From: Azomonas macrocytogenes
GTDB taxonomy: Bacteria > Pseudomonadota > Gammaproteobacteria > Pseudomonadales > Pseudomonadaceae
Length of the DNA: 52,678 nucleotides
Direction of reading: 5' to 3'
NCBI RefSeq assembly: GCF_014191985.1
Contig: NZ_JACHXI010000023.1
Coordinates: 1 to 52,678, forward strand
The position numbers were made by a program, and so were the translations under genes. Positions 36,134-44,865 of the stretch are shown here, in pieces (position 1 is the first letter of the stretch; the number at the start of each line of letters is the position of its first letter). The notes beneath the pieces are model-generated. The model was given only the letters and a program-made list of their open reading frames with translations, was not told the DNA's origin and made no database searches.

Positions 36134-36842
36134 GTTGATCAAAAAGATACCTGGTGATTGTTGTATGATGTATTTATATTATTGATATAAAAATGATTAT
36201 ATGAGTTTGATGTGCATCTTGCATGATGCTGATCATCGATTTGGTTATTACGGTTCAACGTGATTTTTGAGGTTGTTTTCACGTAAAAAATATACTTGTG
36301 GAAATCTTTAATTAATATCTCAAACTGTTTTTGAATAGATTTAAATTGTTTTAATATTTGAATGAGTGTTGATAGTGATAGATACATTCACTCGGGTGTT
36401 ATTGAAAGGTGGCGCTTATTGAGGCGCAGTTATCTGCCGTCAGGCGATAGGGTACTACTGCGGCATGGGTATTTGAGGGGCCGCTTGGATAGGGAAGCTT
36501 ACGCTTGCCGACGAGGTGCAGCCATTCGCAGCGGGCTCGTCGGCACAAGGTTTTCAGCAGGCATTGAGAATCGTCAGCAAGCCGCGATCTTGAGCGTTGC
36601 TGCATAAAGTTGAGAGTTGGATTATTGCAGATTCTGGCAAAAGTCATTGTTGTAACTGCCGCTGGAACCTTTCAATGAAGAGCTCTTATCTTAATAAATG
36701 CAGTAAAGGCATATCTCAGCTAAATAAGGTAGCGGCGCTAAAAGGGAGTATGTAATAAAAAAGGTTTTTCTTATGTTGGTGCTGGCTCCTTGCGAGGCTG
36801 ATGGAATCAACCCATGAAATATCGCTCGATAGGTGACCTTCA
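36134..36842. other. Long AT-rich intergenic stretch without a convincing gene
   Basis: Bases 36134-36400 are strikingly AT-rich compared with the coding regions around them. Open frames on either strand here have no family resemblance, and the minus-strand one is full of Asn, Lys, Ile and Tyr, as expected of translated AT-rich DNA. Bases 36400-36640 return to normal composition but show no known domain. The last part should hold the promoter for the DUF2790 gene; I could not fix it. Confidence 0.5.
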
Positions 36843-37169
36843 ATGAAAAAACTAATTGCTTTGCTGGCTTTGGCTGGAATGTCGTGTACGGCTGTAGCCG
36901 GCGGAATACAGGAACCTGCGGCTGATCATAAACTGGATACGGTTATTTCGCGTCCTGCGTATGGCACGGCGACGGAGCAGCAGACGTCTGCGAAGATCGA
37001 AAAATACCATTACTCAATGCATCCGAATATTGCCAAGGTGATCAGCATCACGCGGGCTGCTGATGAGTGCGGTGCCGTGCTTACCCGAATGACCTACGAT
37101 GATTACCAGGGGCAGCGGCATGTCATGGAATATTCGACCGTAAATCTCTGCTCAAGAACGGGTAGCTGA
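36843..37169 (+). CDS. DUF2790 family secreted protein
   Basis: The 108-residue protein has a signal peptide (MKKLIALLALAGMSCTAVAG). Its compact domain contains EKYHYSMHPNIAKVISIT, a cysteine in DECGAVLTRMTYDDYQGQ and a second in NLCSRTG. This is the pattern of DUF2790, a small periplasmic family largely confined to Pseudomonas, with a conserved Cys pair that could form a disulfide. No biochemical function is established. It stands alone between the minus-strand monooxygenase pair and an amidohydrolase relic. Confidence 0.82.
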   Translation: MKKLIALLALAGMSCTAVAGGIQEPAADHKLDTVISRPAYGTATEQQTSAKIEKYHYSMHPNIAKVISITRAADECGAVLTRMTYDDYQGQRHVMEYSTVNLCSRTGS

Positions 37170-37249
37170 TCCAGAATTCTGGCTGTCTTGACTAGGCAAG
37201 TAGCCAATTCCCCAACGTGCATCCTTGAAGCGGCAACAGCCGTTGCCGT

Positions 37250-37416
37250 TCGCACAGAGGCAAAGCCATCAAAGCCGAAGGCTTGTTCTTCGATTGGCTG
37301 CTGGTAATCAAGCTAATGTCACTGGGCCAGTCCGTCGACGATTTCCTGGCTCCCGGTTTCAGGTGATGAGCAACAAGCTGCTCTACGGCAATGCGGCACA
37401 GCTGTTCGGGCTGTAG
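37250..37416 (+). pseudogene. Decayed C-terminal remnant of an amidohydrolase
   Basis: The last 48 bases encode [15 protein letters not shown] and a stop, nearly the same as the end of the amidohydrolase at 18137 ([16 protein letters not shown]). In another frame just upstream, GQSVDDFLAPGF matches [12 protein letters not shown] of that protein. A one-base deletion near 37360 breaks the frame between the two parts, and the rest of the gene is missing. It is a relic of a second, related gene and suggests that this place once held more of the sulfonate-use genes. Confidence 0.72.
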
Positions 37417-37448
37417 CCGCAAGGGAGATGTTGGTGCGGTTGTCTGGT

Positions 37449-38384
37449 TTACTGTGCCTGCCAGATACGGATGTCCCTGGCATTCAGCTTCTGGGGAATG
37501 ATATGGGCTTGCTGGTAAAGGTCAGCGATTCGCTGTTGCTCGTCCAGCTCATCCCGGCGCACAGGAATGACGGAGTAGCTGCGATGGCTATTGGCCTGTT
37601 CGACGACCTCCACGGGCAGGTTACCCCATAGCGGCGCGAGGATTTCAGCCGCTTCGCGTGGATGCTCCTTGACCCATCTGCCGGTTTTCTGCAGCTCGTC
37701 GAACACAATTTGCAGCACCTGCGGATGCTGTTCGGCGAACGTGGTGGTGGCCATGTAGAAACGGTAATAGGCGGCGATACCGTCGCTGCCATTGGCCAGC
37801 ACCCGGACCTTGCCACTGCGCTCCTGGCTGGAAAGGAAGGGATCCCAGATGGACAGAGCATCCACCTGGCCATTGACGAAGGCTGCCAGTGCATCCGGTG
37901 CTTCCAGATACTGGGGCTGGATGTCGTTACTACTCAGTCCGGCTTTTTGCAAGGCAGACAACAGCAGGAAGTGACTGCCCGAGCCTTTGCTCACGGCGAC
38001 CTTGCGTCCCTTGAGCTCGGCTATGTTCCGGATTGGCGAGTCCTTGGCGACCAGAATCGCTTGAGCTGCCGGCTGGCTGTCTTCCTTGGCGTAATAGGTC
38101 AGGGGCGCGTTGGCAGCCTGGGTGAACAAAGCGAAGGCATCGGCTACATCGGCATGCAGGTCGACGCTGCCGGCATTCAGCGAGCTGAGCAGCCCTGAAG
38201 AGAATTCGTGCCATTTGATCTCGAAGCCCAAGGGTTTCAGGCGTTCTTCGAGGGCGCCGTTGCGTTTCAGCAGCATCAGCAGCGTTGATGAGCGCTGATA
38301 ACTGATATCCAGGGTTTCAGCCTGGGTCAGGCAGGTGGTTGCGACCAGCAGCAGGCCGTAGAGGTAACGTGCGAGGGGTTTCAT
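37449..38384 (-). CDS. SsuA-like aliphatic sulfonate-binding protein (orphan)
   Basis: The 311-residue periplasmic protein starts with a signal peptide (MKPLARYLYGLLLVATTCLTQA). It matches SsuA closely in pattern: LDISYQRSSTLLMLLKRNG, FSSGLLSSLNAGSVDL, AILVAKDSPIRNIAELKGRKVAVSKGSG split over about residues 100-130, VNGQVDALSIWDPF and the C-terminal QRIADLYQQAHIIPQKLNARDI. ATG 38384 is favoured over the longer frame to 38426 because it gives a good signal peptide. No permease or ATPase lies beside it, so it must use a transporter elsewhere, perhaps the one at 8414-11099. A large inverted repeat lies just upstream. Confidence 0.88.
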   Translation of the reverse strand: MKPLARYLYGLLLVATTCLTQAETLDISYQRSSTLLMLLKRNGALEERLKPLGFEIKWHEFSSGLLSSLNAGSVDLHADVADAFALFTQAANAPLTYYAKEDSQPAAQAILVAKDSPIRNIAELKGRKVAVSKGSGSHFLLLSALQKAGLSSNDIQPQYLEAPDALAAFVNGQVDALSIWDPFLSSQERSGKVRVLANGSDGIAAYYRFYMATTTFAEQHPQVLQIVFDELQKTGRWVKEHPREAAEILAPLWGNLPVEVVEQANSHRSYSVIPVRRDELDEQQRIADLYQQAHIIPQKLNARDIRIWQAQ

Positions 38385-38393
38385 CGAATGTCT

Positions 38394-38431
38394 CATCTTT
38401 GATAATGCCGCATCGCGGCATCGCAAAGATG
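38394..38431. promoter_or_regulatory. Large two-part inverted repeat upstream of the SsuA-like gene
   Basis: CATCTTTG (38394-38401) pairs with CAAAGATG (38424-38431), and inside it ATGCCGC (38405-38411) pairs with GCGGCAT (38415-38421). It begins only 10 bases from the chosen start codon. It could be an operator or a stem in the 5' leader that hides the ribosome site. Confidence 0.5.
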
Positions 38432-38584
38432 AACCGGAGCAGGCTGGATTGGCGAGGCTCCGGTGGTCCGGTTGGCTATACCCTAAGCAAAATCCGGAAT
38501 GGAAAATAAATAGCCTTTGGATATAAGAATATAGGTATGTTGCCGAGGATGAATCGAGGCTCTCCGCAAGCCTCGATCCGCTTT

Positions 38585-39958
38585 TCAGGTTACCACTCGA
38601 TAGCTGGGTACATAGGCCGTGCCGCCCGGCAGTTTCATACGATGTTGATTGACGAACGCCTGCAACAGGCGATCCAGCGGCTGCATGATCGCGGTATCTC
38701 CATGGATCTCGTAGGGTCCATGTTGCTCGATCAGGCGAATCCCCTTGTCTTTCACGTTGCCGGCGACGATGCCGGAAAAGGCGCGGCGCAGGTTGGCGGC
38801 CAGCGCGTGAGGCGGTAATTCGCGCTTGAGTTGCAGGCTGGCCATGTTGGCATGAGAGGGTTCGAACGGGCGTTGGAACCCTTCTTCGATCCTGAGCAGC
38901 CAGTTGAAATGGAAGGCGTCGTTGCGCTCCCGGCGGAAGCGTTTGACCATGATCAGTCCCTGAGCCATGTGCCTGGCCACTTCGGCAGGGTCGTCGATGA
39001 TGATCTGATAGTGGCTCTGTGCAGCTTCGCCCAGCGTGGCGCCGACGAAGGCATGCAATTGTTGCAGGTAGGGCGCGGCGCTCTTGGGGCCGGTCAGGAT
39101 GACCGGGAAGGGTAGCTCCCGGTTGTCCGGGTGCATCAGGATGCCCAGCAGGTAGAGAAACTCTTCGGCAGTGCCAGGGCCGCCGGGGAAGATGATGATC
39201 CCGTGGCCGACGCGCACGAAGGCTTCCAGGCGCTTCTCGATGTCCGGCAGGATCACCAGTTCATTGACGATCGGGTTGGGCGTCTCGGCCGCGATGATTC
39301 CCGGTTCGGTCAGCCCCAGATAGCGGCTGCCGTTGATCCTCTGCTTGGCATGGGCGATGGTGGCGCCTTTCATCGGTCCTTTCATCACACCCGGGCCGCA
39401 GCCGGTGCAGATGTCCAGCTTGCGCAGACCCAGTTCGTGGCCGACTTTCTTGGAGTAGCGATATTCTTCGGCGCTGATCGAATGACCGCCCCAGCACACC
39501 ACCATTTTCGGCTCGACCCCGGGACGCAGGGTGCGGGCATTGCGCAGCAGGTGGAAGACGTAGTCGGTGATTCCCTGCGAGTTGCTCAGGTCGATGTGCG
39601 GGCTGCCGCGTTCGCTCTCGGTATAGACGATGTCGCGCAGGGCACTGAACAGCATTTCGCGGGTACTGGCAATCATCTCGCCATCGACGAAAGCATCCGC
39701 TGGCGCATTCAGCAGTTCCAGGCGCACGCCACGATCCTGTTGGTGGATGCGGACTTCGAAGTCCTTGTAGAGCTCGAGAATCGTTTTGGCGTTGTCGCTG
39801 TGGCCGCTCGTGTTGAGGATCGCCAGGGCGCATTGGCGGAATAGCGTGTAGACGCTGCCCGAACCGGCGGCGCTCAGTTGCTGTACTTCGCGTTGAGATA
39901 GGGTTTCCAGACTGCCTTTGGGACTTACCGAAGCATTGATTACATGTCTTGGAGCCAT
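38585..39958 (-). CDS. ppnN: Pyrimidine/purine nucleotide 5'-monophosphate nucleosidase PpnN
   Basis: The 457-residue protein has the PpnN/YgdH layout. The N-terminal domain starts PRHVINASVSPKGSLETLSQ. A central LOG domain has VCWGGHSISAEEYRYSK, CTGCGPGVMKGPMKGA (about residues 205-220) and the PGGPGTAEEFLYLLGI signature. A C-terminal domain follows. It hydrolyses nucleotide monophosphates to base and ribose 5-phosphate, and in E. coli it is stimulated by (p)ppGpp. The start is ATG 39958, preceded by AAGGAA; the longer frame to 40027 has no ribosome site. It is a single-gene unit and is not obviously linked to the sulfur genes. Confidence 0.93.
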   Translation of the reverse strand: MAPRHVINASVSPKGSLETLSQREVQQLSAAGSGSVYTLFRQCALAILNTSGHSDNAKTILELYKDFEVRIHQQDRGVRLELLNAPADAFVDGEMIASTREMLFSALRDIVYTESERGSPHIDLSNSQGITDYVFHLLRNARTLRPGVEPKMVVCWGGHSISAEEYRYSKKVGHELGLRKLDICTGCGPGVMKGPMKGATIAHAKQRINGSRYLGLTEPGIIAAETPNPIVNELVILPDIEKRLEAFVRVGHGIIIFPGGPGTAEEFLYLLGILMHPDNRELPFPVILTGPKSAAPYLQQLHAFVGATLGEAAQSHYQIIIDDPAEVARHMAQGLIMVKRFRRERNDAFHFNWLLRIEEGFQRPFEPSHANMASLQLKRELPPHALAANLRRAFSGIVAGNVKDKGIRLIEQHGPYEIHGDTAIMQPLDRLLQAFVNQHRMKLPGGTAYVPSYRVVT

Positions 39959-40440
39959 TCTAGGTTCCTTGTGGGCGATGCTGATGGGCCAAGACCCTGT
40001 CGCATCAGGAGGGTGAGCGTCGATCATGATCGCACGTGGCGGTTATTTTCTTCAGTGGTTGGACGAGAAAGCAAATGCTGCTGCTGGCGCGGGGCAGGGG
40101 TTTGGGTTGAATGACGTCTCACAACCTGACAACTACGCCTCGATCATGATCTGGACCCAGCGCGACAATGTGCTGGAGTTGATGCCCTTGATCCTGCTGT
40201 TTTTCGGTCTGCTGAGTTTTCTGATCAATTCTTTCAGGCAATCCGCCGATGCGGCGTCAATCGCAGGAGGCAATTTTTGCGGCAGGTACTGGATCTGCTT
40301 CGATATCTGCTGCTTGATCGTTTTTTCCGTAACGGCGATTTTGTTACCCTGAAACGTCCGCCGCCGTTTCGCTGTGCTTGTCTGCCGCGTCGATTGCTCA
40401 GTGGATGCAGCGGCTGTTTCGGATGTTTTCAGGAGTTTTG
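39959..40440. other. Intergenic stretch between ppnN and antiporter genes
   Basis: This holds divergent promoters for ppnN and the antiporter gene, though I could not place them. A 108-residue open frame (40026-40352, plus strand) has one hydrophobic segment (LMPLILLFFGLLSFLI) but no recognised domain or clear ribosome site; I do not count it as a gene. Confidence 0.4.
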
Positions 40441-42078
40441 ATGCTAACCATCACGCTGATTCTGGTCATGTTCGTGGCCGTTCTGGTCGCCAGCATTCTG
40501 GTGCGCATGTCACCTGTTCCCTTACCGTCGCCGCTGGTGCAGATCTTTCTCGGTACTTGTATCGGCATGGTGTCGGACTGGCGCCTAGAGCTCGATCCTC
40601 AGGTATTTTTCCTGATGTTCCTGCCGCCCCTGCTGTTTCTCGACGGTTGGCAAATCCCCAAGGAAGGCCTGTTCCGCGATAGAGGCATGATTCTGGCCCT
40701 GGCCCTGGGGCTGGTGGTATTCACTGTGCTGGGGGTTGGTTATTTCGTCCACTGGCTGATCCCGACCATACCGTTGTCAGTGGCTTTCGCTCTGGCGGCA
40801 GTGATCTCGCCGACCGATCCGGTGGCGGTTTCGGCGATCGCCGCACGGGTGCCGGTGCCCAAGCGCCTGATGCACATCCTCGAGGGCGAGTCGCTCCTCA
40901 ACGATGCTTCCGGCCTGGTCTGTCTGCGCTTTGCCGTGGCCGCTACGTTGACCGGCAGCTTCGTGCTGACCGAAGCCTTCCTGACTTTCCTGCAATTGTC
41001 GCTGGGTGGTATCGCCATCGGCGTCGCGATCACCTGGATCATCAACAAGTCGAAGTCCTGGATTTCGCACCGTTTTGGCGAAGAGACTGGCGCGCAGATT
41101 CTCATCAGTCTGATCATGCCGTTCCTGGCCTACCAGGCTGCCGAGCATCTGCATTGTTCGGGCATTCTTGCCGCAGTGGCCGCCGGTATCGCCATGAGCT
41201 ACAACGAGCTGTCCGGCAAAGTGCTGGCGGTGACGCGGGTGCAGCGTACCGCGGTCTGGGACATGCTGCAGTTTGCGCTCAACGGCTTGATCTTCGTCCT
41301 GCTCGGCGAGCAGTTGCCGGGTATCGTCGCCGGCGCCAGCCTGGCGATGGAGGAAATTGGCCGGCCAGACTGGCAGCAACTGCTTTTCTACGTGCTGGTG
41401 ATCAACCTGGCGCTCGGTCTGCTGCGTTTCGCCTGGGTCTGGATTTCCATTCGGGTCACCAGGTTTTTCGGGAGCAAATCGACCGAACCCAGGCCACGCA
41501 AGGTCTGGCGTATCGCTGCAGCGACCTCGGTGGCTGGTGCGCGTGGGGCGATCACCCTGGCCGGTGTGCTGACTTTGCCGCTGGTGATGAATGATGGCAC
41601 GCCGTTTCCGGCACGGGATCTGGCGATTCTGCTCGCGGCCGGGGTGATCATCGTTTCGCTGATAGTCGCCAGTATCGGCATGCCGTTGTTGCTCAAGGGA
41701 ATCGATATGCCTGCCGAGCCGGAAAGACATGCCGAAGTGGATCGGGCTCGCGATCTGGCGGCGGAAGCGGCGATCCGTGCTATCGAACAGGCCCAGCACA
41801 AGATGAGTGAGGGGCGTCCGGATGTCGACCTGTATATCCAGGCTGCTGCGCGGATTACCGATATTTATCGCTATCGTATCGACAGTCATGCCGAGCAAGT
41901 GGAGAAGCAGGAGGATTACCGCATGGCCGAGGAAATCGAGCGCCATTTGCGCCTGGCTGGCCTGCGCGCCGAGCGTGATGAGCTGTTCCGCCTGGCGCGG
42001 CGCAAGTTGCTCGATGAGGAGGTAGCCCGCAAGCTGATCCGCGATATCGACCTGATGGAAACGCAGCAGGTCCGGTAG
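40441..42078 (+). CDS. Na+/H+ antiporter, CPA1 family (NhaP/YjcE-like)
   Basis: The 545-residue membrane protein has about twelve hydrophobic segments and the CPA1 motifs FFLMFLPPLLFLDGW, AVISPTDPVAVSAI (about residues 117-130), GESLLNDASGLVCLRFA with the ion-binding Asn-Asp, and GARGAITLAGVLTLPL. A ~100-residue charged C-terminal tail rich in Glu and Arg may be a cytoplasmic regulatory region. It exchanges Na+ (or K+) for protons. ATG 40441 is chosen because AGGAG (40431-40435) lies 5 bases before it; the frame continues upstream to 40378 without such a site. A palindromic terminator follows. Confidence 0.9.
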   Translation: MLTITLILVMFVAVLVASILVRMSPVPLPSPLVQIFLGTCIGMVSDWRLELDPQVFFLMFLPPLLFLDGWQIPKEGLFRDRGMILALALGLVVFTVLGVGYFVHWLIPTIPLSVAFALAAVISPTDPVAVSAIAARVPVPKRLMHILEGESLLNDASGLVCLRFAVAATLTGSFVLTEAFLTFLQLSLGGIAIGVAITWIINKSKSWISHRFGEETGAQILISLIMPFLAYQAAEHLHCSGILAAVAAGIAMSYNELSGKVLAVTRVQRTAVWDMLQFALNGLIFVLLGEQLPGIVAGASLAMEEIGRPDWQQLLFYVLVINLALGLLRFAWVWISIRVTRFFGSKSTEPRPRKVWRIAAATSVAGARGAITLAGVLTLPLVMNDGTPFPARDLAILLAAGVIIVSLIVASIGMPLLLKGIDMPAEPERHAEVDRARDLAAEAAIRAIEQAQHKMSEGRPDVDLYIQAAARITDIYRYRIDSHAEQVEKQEDYRMAEEIERHLRLAGLRAERDELFRLARRKLLDEEVARKLIRDIDLMETQQVR

Positions 42079-42105
42079 TAGTAAGGTGGCATTGAGGTGG
42101 TAGGC

Positions 42106-42128
42106 ATGGGCCCGGAGTTCGGGCCCAT
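42106..42128. terminator. Bidirectional terminator between antiporter and efflux operon
   Basis: ATGGGCCCG (42106-42114) and CGGGCCCAT (42120-42128) form a perfect 9-base stem with loop GAGTT, followed on the plus strand by ATTTTG. It lies between the convergent stops at 42078 and 42152, so it could serve both genes. Confidence 0.7.
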
Positions 42129-42151
42129 ATTTTGTTGCAGGTCTGGCAGGC

Positions 42152-43609
42152 TTAGCGCGCTGGTTTGCTTTCTTCCAGCAATACGGAACGCGTCAGATCG
42201 GTGCCGGCCTTGGGGTCGGTGTTCACATCGATGCCACCCGTCGGAGTGGGCTTGTCCAAATCATTGTATTGCAGGGTGCCGAAGGGCTGGATCTGGTCGG
42301 ATGTCGGCAAAGCGGCTTGGTTCCAGCCGCCGCCGAGGGCGCGAATCAGTTCAGCTGAAGATTGCAGCAACTCCATCTTGACCTGCACTTCCCGGGTGCG
42401 GGATTGCAGCGTATTTACCTGGGCCACGATCAGATCGAGGCTGGTATTGAGGCCGCCTTTGTACAGTTCCATGGTCATGTCCTGAGTCTGGCCTGCCGCA
42501 TCGACCGCCGCATGCTGGCTCTTGAGTTCCTCGCTGAAACGGTTTACCCGGCTTAGGCCGTCCTCGACTTCCCGGAAGGCGTTGAGCACCGTCGAGCGAT
42601 AGTTGTCGCCGGTTTCCCGATACATCGACCAGGCCTGCTGCGTGCCAGCCCGGCGTGCGCCACCGGTAAAGACCGGTAGTTCGACGCCCACACCTGACTC
42701 TTCTCCCCCGGCACGCAGGAACACATTGGGGTAGAAGGAGGCGCGCTTGACGCCGATATTGGCGTTGGCTTCGGCCATCATCCGCTCGGCACGGGCGATG
42801 TCGGGGCGACGTTGCAGGAGCAAAGAGGGGATGTTCGCCGGAATACTCGGTACGGCCGTATTGGCATTGGTATCGACCGGCGCGATATGGAAATTGCTGG
42901 GAGCGACATTGCTCAGCACGGCGATGGCGTGCTCCATTACCTGCCGCTGGGCTTGTATATCGAGCTCTTCCGCCCGGGTACTGTAGAGCAATTCCTGGGC
43001 GCGCACGGCATCGAGCCGTGGCGACAGGAGACCTGTCACACGGGTCTGCACGATGTCGAGCGACTTTTCGTAGTACTGGATCGACTGCTTATAGTTCGCA
43101 TCCTGCGCATCGAGACCGCGCAGGGCAAAGTAGTCATGGGCGATTTCGGCTTGCAGGCTCAGGCGCGCCGCCGCGTATTCGGCGGCACGTTGCTGGGCAG
43201 CGGCGACTTGGGCGCGGGTTTCGTTGCGGATTGCCGACCAGATATCCGGCTCCCAAGACACCATGCTGGCAGAGGCACCGAAGCCAAGGAGCGCTTGCGG
43301 CATAAGCCGCGAGCGCGCCTGCATCATCGAATCGCGTGCCTGTTGGAAACGTTCGGCGGCGGCCTGCAGGTCCGCGTTATTGGCCGTTGCCTGTTCCTCG
43401 ATCCGGTCGAGGACCGGATCGTGGTAGAGCTTCCACCAGCCAGGCTGGACCGTCTGCGTGGAATCGGCGGAGCCGGGCCCGTTGCCTTGCCAGTTCGCCG
43501 GGACGACGAACTCCGGAGGTTGGTAGGTAGGTGCCAGGTCGCAAGCCGACAGGCTCATGAAAAGCGCGAGACCGGCAGAACGACTTATCGCGGGCCAGAA
43601 TCTCTTCAT
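42152..43609 (-). CDS. RND efflux outer membrane lipoprotein (NodT/OprM family)
   Basis: The 485-residue protein has a signal peptide with lipobox MSLSAC (Cys at about residue 23). It then has the TolC-like repeats: APTYQPPEFVVPANW, WWKLYHDPVLDRIEEQATANNADLQAAAERFQQAR and, in the second half, LLQRRPDIARAERMMAEANANIGV with FYPNV. The C-terminal tail runs on past the usual end with a Pro/Thr-rich segment. It is the outer-membrane channel of the tripartite pump and the last gene of the operon. It overlaps the adaptor gene by 4 bases. Confidence 0.92.
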   Translation of the reverse strand: MKRFWPAISRSAGLALFMSLSACDLAPTYQPPEFVVPANWQGNGPGSADSTQTVQPGWWKLYHDPVLDRIEEQATANNADLQAAAERFQQARDSMMQARSRLMPQALLGFGASASMVSWEPDIWSAIRNETRAQVAAAQQRAAEYAAARLSLQAEIAHDYFALRGLDAQDANYKQSIQYYEKSLDIVQTRVTGLLSPRLDAVRAQELLYSTRAEELDIQAQRQVMEHAIAVLSNVAPSNFHIAPVDTNANTAVPSIPANIPSLLLQRRPDIARAERMMAEANANIGVKRASFYPNVFLRAGGEESGVGVELPVFTGGARRAGTQQAWSMYRETGDNYRSTVLNAFREVEDGLSRVNRFSEELKSQHAAVDAAGQTQDMTMELYKGGLNTSLDLIVAQVNTLQSRTREVQVKMELLQSSAELIRALGGGWNQAALPTSDQIQPFGTLQYNDLDKPTPTGGIDVNTDPKAGTDLTRSVLLEESKPAR

Positions 43610-44865
43610 CTGTTCGCCTCTTGCACCGGAGGTTGATGGGCTGCCGCACCGGCATGCTCGGAGGTTTCATCCTGGGCTCCTGCATGGTTGGACGGACCAT
43701 GGTTGTAACCGGGTGTCGGCGGGACGAGCTGGACTTCTTCACCTTCCATCAATGCAGCGGGTGGGTTGTCGGCGATGCGATCGGCCGTGGTGAGCCCGTC
43801 CGTGATCTGGACGCGTTCGCCAAGCACTTTGCCGGACGTGATCGGTTTGAAATGGATATGGTTATCGGCAGTCACGCTCGCCACTTGCAGGCCGTTTTCC
43901 TCGAACACCAGGGCACTGGTCGGAATGGTGAGAATATGGCTATCCGCTGGCGCCGTCAGTTTGACGGTGGCGTAGGAGCCGGGCCAGAGGCTGGCATCAG
44001 TGTTATCGATGGTGAACTCGGTGACGGCTGTACGGGTGTTTGGATCATACCCCTTGGCTACCGTCAGAAAGTCCGCCGTGTAGTGCCGGTTGGGGTATTG
44101 CGGAACTTCGACATCTGCGGTCAGACCCGGTTTGAGCATGTAGGAGAATACCGCCGGAACGGAGACGAACAAGCGCATGGCATGGGTATCGGCGACGGAG
44201 AACAGCTCCGTTGCGTCACCGCTCGCACCCAGGTTGCCACCGCCTTCGTTGACCAGGTCGCCCACGTTGATCGAACGCGAGGTCACGGTGCCATCGAACG
44301 GCGCAACGATATGCTTGAACTTCTGCAAGGCCTCGAAGCGTTTGACATTCTGCTGGGCTGCCTCGAACAACGCTTTCTCGGATCGCGCGTTGGCTTCCTG
44401 TTCGGTGATGGACTGCTCCGATACCGCCTGGGAATGGCGCAAGGCTACCCAGCGCTTGGCGGTAACCACCGCCAAATGATACTTGGCCTCCGCCGAACGC
44501 AAGTCGGCCTTGGCCTGGGCATATTGAGCATCGAGCGCCGGCGTGTTGATCTCTGCCAATAGGTCACCGGTCTTCACATGGGCGCCGAAGTCCTTGTGCC
44601 ACATTTTGACGTACCCGGAGACCTGGGCATAGATTGGTGCCTGGTACCAGGCTTCGACCGATCCCGGCAGGGTGAGTTTTTGCTCGGTCGGGCCTGGTTC
44701 CGGATTGACGACGGAGATCTTGGGGATTGCTCCTTCGAGAGTTTCTTCGCGTAGTTCCTCGGTCCGGTGTATCTGGTCGTAAACCTGATAGCCGCCAAGC
44801 CCGCCAACAGCCGCAACGACCACGACAGCGAGGATCACGCCACTTTTGCTTTTACTCTTGCGCAT
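43606..44865 (-). CDS. RND efflux periplasmic adaptor (membrane fusion protein)
   Basis: The 419-residue protein has an N-terminal anchor (SGVILAVVVVAAVGGLGGYQVYD). The lipoyl/barrel-sandwich part follows (TLPGSVEAWYQAPIYAQVSGYVKMW, then GDLLAEINTPALDAQYAQ), a coiled-coil hairpin around residues 100-170, and a beta-barrel containing APFDGTVTSRSINVGDLVNEG. The C-terminus is rich in Pro, His and Gly. It links the pump to the outer-membrane channel. Its ATG overlaps the pump gene stop by one base (TGATG) and its end overlaps the channel gene by 4 bases, so the three form one operon. Confidence 0.92.
   Translation of the reverse strand: MRKSKSKSGVILAVVVVAAVGGLGGYQVYDQIHRTEELREETLEGAIPKISVVNPEPGPTEQKLTLPGSVEAWYQAPIYAQVSGYVKMWHKDFGAHVKTGDLLAEINTPALDAQYAQAKADLRSAEAKYHLAVVTAKRWVALRHSQAVSEQSITEQEANARSEKALFEAAQQNVKRFEALQKFKHIVAPFDGTVTSRSINVGDLVNEGGGNLGASGDATELFSVADTHAMRLFVSVPAVFSYMLKPGLTADVEVPQYPNRHYTADFLTVAKGYDPNTRTAVTEFTIDNTDASLWPGSYATVKLTAPADSHILTIPTSALVFEENGLQVASVTADNHIHFKPITSGKVLGERVQITDGLTTADRIADNPPAALMEGEEVQLVPPTPGYNHGPSNHAGAQDETSEHAGAAAHQPPVQEANR

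Noticed and set aside
36139-36387. 82-residue open frame on the minus strand in the AT-rich island
   Set aside because: The composition (Asn, Ile, Tyr, Lys) is what random AT-rich DNA gives, and the region carries regulatory dyads instead.
36362-36607. 81-residue open frame on the plus strand upstream of the DUF2790 gene
   Set aside because: No recognisable family, no ribosome site, and an equally long frame on the opposite strand. It cannot be supported.
37225-37416. Small intact gene of 63 residues
   Set aside because: Only its last residues resemble anything (the amidohydrolase C-terminus), and the matching upstream part lies in another frame. It is better read as a pseudogene relic.
40026-40352. 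108-residue open frame on the plus strand between ppnN and the antiporter gene
   Set aside because: It has one hydrophobic segment but no domain resemblance and no good ribosome site, and its first part overlaps the ppnN leader. It is probably not a gene.
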